From assembly GCA_030626365.1 (NCBI GenBank), contig DAOUPC010000065.1, positions 1-10,935 on the forward strand: a stretch of 10,935 nt of DNA. Reading direction: 5' to 3'. The DNA comes from Paracoccaceae bacterium. Lineage in GTDB: Bacteria; Pseudomonadota; Alphaproteobacteria; Rhodobacterales; Rhodobacteraceae. The notes beneath the pieces are model-generated. The model did not search any database, had not been told where the DNA came from, and worked only from the letters and a program-made list of their open reading frames with translations. The position numbers and the translations under genes are program-made. Each line of letters starts with the position of its first letter. The first letter of the stretch is position 1. Shown here in pieces: positions 1 through 5,940 of this stretch.

Positions 1-20
1 CCGCACACTAGGGTGCGACC

Positions 21-26
21 AAGGAG
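21..26 (+). promoter_or_regulatory. Shine-Dalgarno site of the first lipoprotein gene
   Basis: AAGGAG lies eight bases before the ATG at 35. It is a near-consensus ribosome binding site and fixes the start of the lipoprotein gene. The promoter must lie left of the window. Confidence 0.75.
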
Positions 27-34
27 ATAAGACA

Positions 35-796
35 ATGAAAACCGTAAAAACCGCAAAGATGTTTCTGTTTCTGGGTTTGGGCCTCGCGGTCTCGGCCTGT
101 GCCAACGTAGAGGTTGCAAGCCGCAACACTCCGTTTGAACAATTGCCTGGCACGGCCGTGGTTACCCCCACGGGCTATGAGGTGACGCAACTGGACAGCC
201 CGGCCGCTTCGGTCGCAATTCCGGCCCCGGCCCTGGCCCCGGTGACTGCAACCAACATATCGCCAATTTCGGCCGCTGGCCCGGTGCCGGTGTCGGTGAA
301 TTCGATTGTGGTGCGTGTGCCCCGATCACTTAAGGTGTCCGAGGCGAACCGCTATTTGCCACGCGGTGACATTGTCTGGCGTGGTGATCCGATTGGTGAC
401 CGGCACGCACAGGTGCAGACGATCTTTCAGGATGCGATGATCAAGGGCGTCACGCCGATGACCGGCCCGATCAAGGTAAATATCGATGTTCAGGTTCGGC
501 GCTTTCATTCGCTGACCGAAAAGGCCCGCTATACCACCGGTGGTGTGCATGCGATCACCTTTGATCTGGCCATCATACACCCCGAAACCGGTGCGCTTTT
601 GGTGCCGATCCGCACAGTGCGGGCCGATCTTGACGGGTTTGGCGGGCAACAGGCGCTTATCGCCGAATCGCGCGGCCTGACCCAGAAAATTCGCATCACC
701 AACCATCTGTCCGAGGTGATCCGCCAGGAATTAAGCAATCCCAAAGGCTACGAGAATGCCTCACTTGGGTTCTATCAGATGCTTAACCGTCTCTGA
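35..796 (+). CDS. DUF6778-like outer-membrane or periplasmic lipoprotein
   Basis: Function unknown. The 253-residue product begins with a lipoprotein signal peptide: Lys2, Lys5 and Lys8, a hydrophobic stretch at about 9-18, and a lipobox V19-S20-A21-C22, so Cys22 should be lipidated after signal peptidase II cleavage. Residues 25-90 are rich in Pro, Ala and Val and look like a flexible linker. The folded part (about 95-253) carries KVSEANRYLPRGDIVWRGDP, then a segment around RFHSLTEKARYTTGGVHAI, and ends with NHLSEVIRQEL. From memory this pattern matches DUF6778, a family seen mainly in Rhodobacteraceae; I could not search to confirm. Asp at +2 after the Cys is absent (Ala-Asn-Val follows), so retention in the inner membrane is not indicated. 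The gene has a strong ribosome binding site and is followed after 38 bases by the methyltransferase gene, with a hairpin between or across them. Confidence 0.82.
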   Translation: MKTVKTAKMFLFLGLGLAVSACANVEVASRNTPFEQLPGTAVVTPTGYEVTQLDSPAASVAIPAPALAPVTATNISPISAAGPVPVSVNSIVVRVPRSLKVSEANRYLPRGDIVWRGDPIGDRHAQVQTIFQDAMIKGVTPMTGPIKVNIDVQVRRFHSLTEKARYTTGGVHAITFDLAIIHPETGALLVPIRTVRADLDGFGGQQALIAESRGLTQKIRITNHLSEVIRQELSNPKGYENASLGFYQMLNRL

Positions 797-823
797 GGCT
801 TTCACCTTTGTGATAATCTGGAT

Positions 824-850
824 AAGAGGGCGCCATGACAGCGCCCTCTT
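824..850 (+). promoter_or_regulatory. Perfect 10-bp hairpin enclosing the rlmI start codon
   Basis: AAGAGGGCGC at 824-833 is the exact reverse complement of GCGCCCTCTT at 841-850. The seven-base loop (834-840, CATGACA) contains the ATG at 835. The left arm also holds GAGGG, the only plausible Shine-Dalgarno sequence for this gene. The structure could mask initiation as a translational operator, or serve as a weak terminator for the upstream lipoprotein gene, since the bases after it (CTGATATT) are only modestly T-rich. The inverted repeat is read directly; the role is inferred. Confidence 0.6.
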
Positions 851-2070
851 CTGATATTCCCCGCCCCGCCACGCGCCCCGATGCGCGTCCCTGTGTACGC
901 CTGAAACCCAAGGCTGACGCCCGCGCCATCCGGCACGGGCACGTTTGGGTTTATGCCAATGACCTTGTGACCGACCGGCGCACCCGCGCCATGGCCCCCG
1001 GCACCCTGGCGGTGCTTGAGGATAGCCAGCGTGTCGCGCTTGGGCTGGTGGCGGTCACGCCTGAATCCGGCATCATTGCCCGGATACTGGACCGTGACCC
1101 CGATGCCCGGCTGGACAAGGACTGGTTCAGGGCCCGCCTGATCCGCGCGCTGGCCCTGCGCGAGACATTGTTCGATACGCCGTTCTATCGGTTGATCCAC
1201 GCCGAGGCGGATGGATTGCCCGGTGTGGTGATCGACCGATTCGGCGATACCTGTGTGATCCAGCCAAACGCCGCCTGGGCCGAGGCGCACCTTGACGTGC
1301 TGAGCGCGGCGCTGGTTGAGGTGTCGGGCGTTGCCAACGTGCTGAAGAATGCCGCCGGGCGCACCCGTGTGCTGGAAGGGCTGGATGATGTGGCCACCGT
1401 ATTGCACGGCGCGGCCCCCAGCGGGCCGGTGCCGGTGATGATGAACGGGGCCACCTATATGGCGGACCTGGTGGGCGGGCAGAAAACCGGGCTGTTCTTT
1501 GATCAGCGCCCGAACCATGCCTTTGCCGCACGATTGGCCGGAAACGGCGCGCGGGTACTGGATATGTTTTCGCATGTGGGCGGGTTTGCCCTGGCCGCGC
1601 TGACCGGTGGGGCCGGATCGGCCCTTGCGGTGGATGGATCTGCCCCGGCGCTGGAACTGGCCCGTCAGGGGGCCACCGCCAGCGGTGTTGCCGGGCAGTT
1701 TGATACACGGGGTGGTGATGCGTTTGACGTTCTGGCCGCCTTGCAGGGCGAGGGGGCCGTGTTTGACGTGGTGATCTGCGACCCGCCAGCCTTTGCGCCC
1801 AGCAAAAAGGCGATGGAGGCGGGGTTGCGGGCTTATGAACGGCTGGCCCGGCTGGCGGCCCCTCTGGTGGCGCCGGGGGGCTATCTGGTTTTGTGTTCCT
1901 GTTCTCATGCGGTGGACCTGAAACGGTTCCGCAATGCCTCGGTGCGGGGTATTGGCCGTGCAGGGCGCGCGGCGCAACTGATCCACACCGGCTATGCCGG
2001 GCCGGACCATCCGCAATTGGTGCAACTGGCCGAAAGCGGTTATCTCAAGGCGCTGTTTTTCCGGCTGTGA
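835..2070 (+). CDS. rlmI: RlmI-like 23S rRNA cytosine-5 methyltransferase (class I, SAM-dependent)
   Basis: A 411-residue SAM-dependent RNA methyltransferase of the RlmI family; the E. coli member makes m5C1962 in 23S rRNA. An N-terminal PUA-like RNA-binding domain covers about 20-95 (VRLKPKADARAIRHGHVWVY). Residues 216-225 carry the family signature GQKTGLFFDQR. Motif I is LDMFSHVGGF (242-251), with the SAM-binding acid D267 in LAVDGS. Motif IV is CDPPAF (315-320), and C354-S-C356-S holds the likely catalytic cysteine. The length fits the family (about 390-410). ATG 835 is the only canonical in-frame start, because a TAA lies at 823-825 and no other ATG or GTG precedes the PUA domain. The stop overlaps the GTG of the PIN gene. 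The exact target base cannot be read from sequence; another m5C site remains possible. Confidence 0.87.
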   Translation: MTAPSSDIPRPATRPDARPCVRLKPKADARAIRHGHVWVYANDLVTDRRTRAMAPGTLAVLEDSQRVALGLVAVTPESGIIARILDRDPDARLDKDWFRARLIRALALRETLFDTPFYRLIHAEADGLPGVVIDRFGDTCVIQPNAAWAEAHLDVLSAALVEVSGVANVLKNAAGRTRVLEGLDDVATVLHGAAPSGPVPVMMNGATYMADLVGGQKTGLFFDQRPNHAFAARLAGNGARVLDMFSHVGGFALAALTGGAGSALAVDGSAPALELARQGATASGVAGQFDTRGGDAFDVLAALQGEGAVFDVVICDPPAFAPSKKAMEAGLRAYERLARLAAPLVAPGGYLVLCSCSHAVDLKRFRNASVRGIGRAGRAAQLIHTGYAGPDHPQLVQLAESGYLKALFFRL

Positions 2071-2606
2071 AGGCGGTTCTGGACACCTGTGTTCTGTTCC
2101 CCACGGTGATGCGTGCGATGTTGCTGGGCGCGGCCCGGCTGGGTCATTTCACGCCGCTGTGGTCGGCGCGTATCCTTGAGGAATGGCGCCGTGCATCCAT
2201 AAAACTTGGCCCCCTTGGGCACACGCAAGCGATGGGTGAAATCGCCCTTTTGCGGGCCGATTGGCCCCATGCGGAACACCCACCCGCGCTGGGGCTTGAA
2301 CGGCGTTTGTGGCTGCCGGACCCGGCGGATATTCATGTGCTGGCAGTCGCGGTTTCTGGATCAGCTGATGCGATCATCACCATGAACGCAAAGGATTTTC
2401 CCCGCCGTGATCTGGCAGAACAAGGATTGCAGCGGGTTGACCCGGACGGCTTTCTTTATGGGCTGTGGCTAAAGGATGCGGCGGGCATGCAAACCGTCGG
2501 GGCGCAGGTTCTGGCCGAGGCGAACCGCCTGTCCGGCGATATTTGGGAGATGCGCGGGTTAATGAAAAAGGCCCGTCTGCCGCGCCTGGGTAAGGCGCTG
2601 GGGTAA
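2067..2606 (+). CDS. PIN-domain protein (RSP_2614 / VapC50-like), putative ribonuclease
   Basis: A 179-residue PIN-domain protein starting at GTG 2067, which overlaps the rlmI stop as GTGA. An in-frame ATG at 1893 lies inside rlmI and would add 58 non-family residues, so it is rejected. The PIN signature is seen as VLDTCVLFP (D6), E38/E39 in ILEEW, then LPDPADIHVLAVA (D85, D88) and SADAIITMNAKDFP (D101, N107, D110). These acidic residues would bind Mg or Mn in a typical PIN RNase site. The C-terminal segment (about 125-179) is helical and basic and resembles the extra domain of VapC50-like proteins. No antitoxin-sized gene flanks it, so a toxin role is not supported. Tight coupling to an rRNA methyltransferase suggests a role in RNA processing, which is inference. 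The downstream M48 gene is convergent with a 10-base gap. Confidence 0.8.
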   Translation: MKAVLDTCVLFPTVMRAMLLGAARLGHFTPLWSARILEEWRRASIKLGPLGHTQAMGEIALLRADWPHAEHPPALGLERRLWLPDPADIHVLAVAVSGSADAIITMNAKDFPRRDLAEQGLQRVDPDGFLYGLWLKDAAGMQTVGAQVLAEANRLSGDIWEMRGLMKKARLPRLGKALG

Positions 2607-2616
2607 AACCTGTCCC

Positions 2617-3306
2617 TTAGGCCTTTGTATTCCAGCGTTTTTCCAGCTTTTCCAGCGCCGCGACCCTCTCATCTGTCGTGGGGTGGCTCATCAGCCAGGC
2701 CGGGGCCATGCCCGCGCGTGCCTGGGTGAGCTTTTCAAGCTTGGCAAACAGGCTTTTCTGCGGTCCCATGCCGATCCCCGCTTTGCTTAGCAGGGCGGCG
2801 GCATATGCGTCTGCCTCGAATTCATCCCCACGCGACAGGCGCGCCGCCAGCAGAGAGGTCAGCATATTGGCGATCCACACGCCAATCACCGGCACAAAGC
2901 GGCCCAGTACCATGACCAGCGCCGTGCGCAGCGCATTCTGGCCGGAAAAGTCGATCATCCGGCGGCGCGTGTGGCCCAGTGCCACATGGCCCAACTCGTG
3001 CGCGATGACCGAGGCCATTTCTTCGCCTGTCACCTCGCCCTGCTGAAATTTGCGGTAAAATCCACGGGTTATGAATATCCGCCCATCCGGGGCCGCCAAC
3101 CCGTTCACCGGGTCGATTTCATAGATATAGACCGGGATTCGCGCCACATCGAGCGCCCGCGCCAACCGGTCGGTCAGCGCCTTTAGGCGGGGATCAACCA
3201 GTTCGGTTGATTTTGCATCCAGATCACGATGGGTTCGCCAGACGGAAAAGCGATACATCACAATGGCATAAAGGATTGCCAGCAGGATTGGGGTTAATTT
3301 TAGCAT
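2617..3306 (-). CDS. M48-family membrane-anchored zinc metalloprotease (HtpX/BepA-like)
   Basis: A 229-residue protein from ATG 3306. A longer frame opens at 3414 but its first 36 residues would be out-of-frame P450 tail plus spacer. Residues 4-20 form an N-terminal membrane anchor. The catalytic HELGH is at 103-107 within VIAHELGHVALGH. A hydrophobic stretch (about 126-155) follows, as in HtpX-type proteases. The third zinc ligand is expected in GDEFEADAYAA (E162, with D166 supporting). SHPTTDERVAAL (207-218) is the usual M48 C-terminal motif. M48 enzymes degrade or clip misfolded membrane and envelope proteins. No clear Shine-Dalgarno precedes the ATG. The gene lies 67 bases after the P450 stop on the same strand, possibly cotranscribed with it. 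The precise M48 subgroup is not settled. Confidence 0.85.
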   Translation of the reverse strand: MLKLTPILLAILYAIVMYRFSVWRTHRDLDAKSTELVDPRLKALTDRLARALDVARIPVYIYEIDPVNGLAAPDGRIFITRGFYRKFQQGEVTGEEMASVIAHELGHVALGHTRRRMIDFSGQNALRTALVMVLGRFVPVIGVWIANMLTSLLAARLSRGDEFEADAYAAALLSKAGIGMGPQKSLFAKLEKLTQARAGMAPAWLMSHPTTDERVAALEKLEKRWNTKA

Positions 3307-3373
3307 CTGATTGATATGGGGCGTTGTGAGCAAAGGGGCAAGGGGGCAAAAGGGCGCTTTGTCGGTTTGGGGC

Positions 3374-4540
3374 TTATTCCGGGTCCCAGGTGACCGGTAC
3401 CGAAACGGGGCCACGAAAGGCCCATCCGGTAAAAGGTGCAGGTTCTGAAATGGACAGGTTTTTCAGGTTCTTAAAGGCCAAAGGTAATGCAATTTCGGTG
3501 ATCAGACAGCGCGCGACGGCGGCCCCGGCACAGAAATGTGGCCCGGCGCCAAAGCTGATCGCCGGTTGTGTGTTGCGGGTGATGTCAAAGCTGTCCGGTT
3601 GGTCGAAATGTGCAGGATCACGGCAGGCAGACCCAAACATGAAAAACACCCGGTCGCCGGGGGCAAAGGTGATGCCTTGAACCGTATCGGCGCGCGCAAC
3701 CAGACGCGGTGACATGCCGATCGGCGATATCCAGCGGGCGTATTCGGCAAAGGCATCCTGATAGGTGGCGGTCCCGGCCCGGATTTTATCGAGCTGTTGC
3801 GGGTGGCGCAGCAAGGCCCAGATGGCGCCGGCGATGGCATCGCGCGGTTCGTTCTGCCCGCCCGAGATGATCAGCTTGATGTTGGCGCGGATGCTGTCCA
3901 TGCTAATCCCTGCCGCGCGTTGCGCCGAAAGGGCCGAAAGGTCCGGGGTGGCCGTAACCACAGGCAGGCGGGCGTCGATATGGGCATCAATCAGGGCGGT
4001 GGCACGATTGCAGCGGGCCTCGGTTTTCTTGTCACCGGCATAATTGGAACAGCCATCGATCATGGCCTGGCTGGAATCGTCCATTTCCTGCGCTGTCATG
4101 TTGATAAGCCCGGTTACGGCCTTCAATGCCTCGGCTGATACGGGCATGGCAAAGTCACGAACCAGATCACATTTTCCCTGTGGGATCAGGTTGTTAATGA
4201 CCGTAGTTGCCGCAGTTTGAAAGATCGGTTTCCAATGATCCTGAACCGTGCGCGGGCTAAGGACCGCAAATAGGGCACGGCGTTCCTGCTGATGTGCATC
4301 GCCTTCCTTGCGCATCATGTTTTCGCCCATCAACCGGGTCATCAACCCGTCTGGCTGCACGGATGAAAACACCCCGGTGCGTTTTTCCTGCATGTGGATG
4401 TCATCGCGCCGGGTGAACAGCGTGGCCCCCAGTTGCGGCACATAGGTGATCGGCGCGCGCGCGCGCATTTCGGCCAGAATGGGATAGGGATCAGCCGTAA
4501 AGGCGGCCAGATCAATATTGGTGATGGGTGCGTTTGACAT
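3374..4540 (-). CDS. Cytochrome P450 with altered I-helix motif
   Basis: A complete 388-residue bacterial class I-type soluble P450. The heme-binding loop is FGAGPHFCAGAAVAR (330-344), with Cys337 as thiolate ligand. The K-helix ExxR is E266-Y-A-R269, followed by the expected R283 in LVARAD. The C-helix has H83 and R87 of the HxxxR heme-propionate motif. The I-helix reads SGGQNEPRDAI (226-236), where the usual acid-Thr pair of O2 activation is replaced by Asn230-Glu231 in a P450cam-like alignment. No ferredoxin or reductase gene is in the window, so electrons must come from elsewhere. The substrate is unknown. The gene follows the VWA gene by 39 bases and lacks a good ribosome binding site; a TTGACA box lies just upstream. 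It may be cotranscribed with the M48 gene. Family assignment is firm; the subfamily is not assigned. Confidence 0.93.
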   Translation of the reverse strand: MSNAPITNIDLAAFTADPYPILAEMRARAPITYVPQLGATLFTRRDDIHMQEKRTGVFSSVQPDGLMTRLMGENMMRKEGDAHQQERRALFAVLSPRTVQDHWKPIFQTAATTVINNLIPQGKCDLVRDFAMPVSAEALKAVTGLINMTAQEMDDSSQAMIDGCSNYAGDKKTEARCNRATALIDAHIDARLPVVTATPDLSALSAQRAAGISMDSIRANIKLIISGGQNEPRDAIAGAIWALLRHPQQLDKIRAGTATYQDAFAEYARWISPIGMSPRLVARADTVQGITFAPGDRVFFMFGSACRDPAHFDQPDSFDITRNTQPAISFGAGPHFCAGAAVARCLITEIALPLAFKNLKNLSISEPAPFTGWAFRGPVSVPVTWDPE

Positions 4541-4546
4541 CAGATC

Positions 4547-4574
4547 AGGCTAGCCCCCCAGTCCGCCGTGTCAA
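4547..4574 (-). promoter_or_regulatory. Candidate sigma-70-type promoter for the P450 gene
   Basis: On the minus strand a perfect TTGACA (4574-4569) is followed after 16 bases by TAGCCT (4552-4547), which keeps the T, A and final T of a -10 box. The predicted transcript start falls at or next to the P450 ATG (4540), so the message could be leaderless, in line with the lack of a Shine-Dalgarno site. The box lies in the 39-base gap after the VWA gene. The -10 match is weak, so this is a candidate only. Confidence 0.35.
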
Positions 4575-4579
4575 GCGCC

Positions 4580-5764
4580 CTAGCGCGTCAGATCACGCAT
4601 GCCGCTGGCCAGCCCTGCAAGGGTCATTGGCACCATCGAGCCCTCAAAAATCTCGCGGATCATGCTGATCGAATGGGTGTATTCCCAGTACTTTTCCGGC
4701 ACCGGGTTGATCCACAGGTTCGACGCCCATTGTTCGCGTGCGCGGGCCAGCCACACCTGACCGGATTCGGCGTTCCAGTGTTCGTTGGCCCCGCCCGGAT
4801 AGGCGATCTCATAGGGGGACATGCTGGCGTCCCCGACAAAGATGCATTTGTAATCCGGCCCATAGGTGCGCAGCACCTCGTGCATCGGTGTCTGTGCATC
4901 CCAGCGCCGGGAATTGTCACGCCAGACCCCGTCGTAAAGGCAGTTATGGAAATAGAAGTATTCCATATGCTTGAACTCGGTCCGTGCGGCGGAAAACAGT
5001 TCCTCGACCACCTTGATATGCGGGTCCATTGACCCACCCACATCAAGAAACAGCAGCACCTTGACCGCATTGCGCCGCTCGGGGCGGGTTTTCACATCAA
5101 GATAGCCGTGTTCGGCCGTGGCCTTGATGGTGCCGTCAAGGTCCAGTTCGTCCTGCGCCCCCTCGCGGGCCCAGCGACGCAGGCGTTTCAGCGCCACCTT
5201 GATGTTGCGCGTGCCCAGTTCGACCGTGTCATCAAGGTTCTTGAATTCACGTTTATCCCATACCTTGACCGCTCGGCCATGGCGGCCCTCTTTCTGGCCG
5301 ATGCGCACGCCTTCGGGATTGTACCCATAGGCCCCGAACGGCGAGGTGCCCGCCGTGCCGACCCATTTTGAGCCCCCCTGATGGCGTTTTTCCTGTTCCT
5401 TCAGGCGCTCTTTCAGGGTTTCCATCAGCTTTTCAAAGCCACCCATGGCCTCGATCTCGGCCTTTTCTTCGTCTGACAGGTGCTTTTCGGCCATCTTTTC
5501 CAGCCAGTCGGCAGGGACATCCACCGCCTCAAGCACCGATTCAAGGCCGATGTCCTCAAGCCCCTTAAAGCTGGCGGCAAAGGCGCGGTCGAATTTATCG
5601 ATGTTGCGTTCGTCCTTCACCATAGAGAGGCGGGCAAGGTAATAGAATGCCTCGGCGTCATAGGTGGCAAGACCGGATTTTATGGCCTCAAGAAAGGTCA
5701 GGTATTCGCGCAGAGACACCGGAACAGAGGCTTTGCGCAGGTTTTCAAAGAACGGCAGGAACAT
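4580..5764 (-). CDS. CoxE-like VWA-domain protein (MoxR partner)
   Basis: A 394-residue cytosolic protein with no signal peptide. The N-terminal half (about 1-200) is helical and charged, with a coiled-coil-like acidic/basic stretch at 90-130 (many Glu and Lys), then a Gly-rich link (138-165). The VWA-type fold begins near 233 with AVKVLLFLDVGGSMD. The metal-site motif is D241-V-G-G-S245 instead of the usual DxSxS, and D312 in FVGDASMSPYEI is a candidate additional ligand. From memory it belongs to COG3825/CoxE-type proteins, which act with MoxR AAA+ ATPases in assembling or inserting cofactors into partner complexes. The MoxR gene lies 3 kb upstream on the same strand, so pairing is plausible. 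It starts four bases after the small membrane-protein stop, suggesting cotranscription. The substrate is unknown. Confidence 0.88.
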   Translation of the reverse strand: MFLPFFENLRKASVPVSLREYLTFLEAIKSGLATYDAEAFYYLARLSMVKDERNIDKFDRAFAASFKGLEDIGLESVLEAVDVPADWLEKMAEKHLSDEEKAEIEAMGGFEKLMETLKERLKEQEKRHQGGSKWVGTAGTSPFGAYGYNPEGVRIGQKEGRHGRAVKVWDKREFKNLDDTVELGTRNIKVALKRLRRWAREGAQDELDLDGTIKATAEHGYLDVKTRPERRNAVKVLLFLDVGGSMDPHIKVVEELFSAARTEFKHMEYFYFHNCLYDGVWRDNSRRWDAQTPMHEVLRTYGPDYKCIFVGDASMSPYEIAYPGGANEHWNAESGQVWLARAREQWASNLWINPVPEKYWEYTHSISMIREIFEGSMVPMTLAGLASGMRDLTR

Positions 5765-5768
5765 GCGT

Positions 5769-5936
5769 CTAGACCGCCATGCGGTGGATCACGACCGTGG
5801 CAATCAACCCGATCAGGGCAAAGGCAATGGCGAAACTGGTGGCGTACTGGGCAATATCGGCCCCCGCGCCGCCGCGTTTTTTGGCCGTCAGCCCACCCAG
5901 AAGTGCCCCGATCAGCGCAGCCGCAATAACGATCAT
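5769..5936 (-). CDS. 55-residue two-helix membrane protein
   Basis: A small open frame not covered by long-ORF predictions: ATG at 5936, TAG at 5769-5771, 55 codons. The product has a first hydrophobic helix (residues 2-17, MIVIAAALIGALLGGL), a short polar loop with KKRGG (19-23) and ADIAQY (26-31), and a second helix (about 32-50), ending HRMAV. This predicts a helical hairpin with the basic loop probably cytosolic. It starts four bases after the DUF2927 stop, and its stop is four bases before the VWA start, so it fits exactly between them. GGCGGA lies just upstream as a possible ribosome binding site. From memory a protein of this size is often found here in Rhodobacteraceae, sometimes labelled apolipoprotein acyltransferase, a label its size does not support. 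Function unknown. Confidence 0.78.
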   Translation of the reverse strand: MIVIAAALIGALLGGLTAKKRGGAGADIAQYATSFAIAFALIGLIATVVIHRMAV

Positions 5937-5940
5937 GTTG

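Noticed and set aside
802..2025. 407-codon open frame antisense to rlmI
   Set aside because: It mirrors a well-supported gene with clear methyltransferase motifs. Its translation is rich in Arg, Gly, His and Gln with no recognisable domain, as is typical of antisense frames in GC-rich DNA.
1893..2066. Longer ATG start for the PIN gene
   Set aside because: It would lie inside rlmI and add 58 residues unrelated to PIN proteins. GTG 2067 gives the normal PIN N-terminus and a GTGA overlap.
2067..2606. Toxin-antitoxin system around the PIN gene
   Set aside because: No small antitoxin-like gene precedes or follows it; the neighbours are rlmI and a convergent protease.
3307..3414. Longer start for the M48 protease
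   Set aside because: The extra 36 residues overlap the P450 tail and show no signal or family sequence. ATG 3306 starts just before the membrane anchor.
4453..4464. Twelve-base alternating GC tract (possible Z-DNA)
   Set aside because: It is explained by Ala-Arg codons in the P450 gene (residues about 26-29) and is short.
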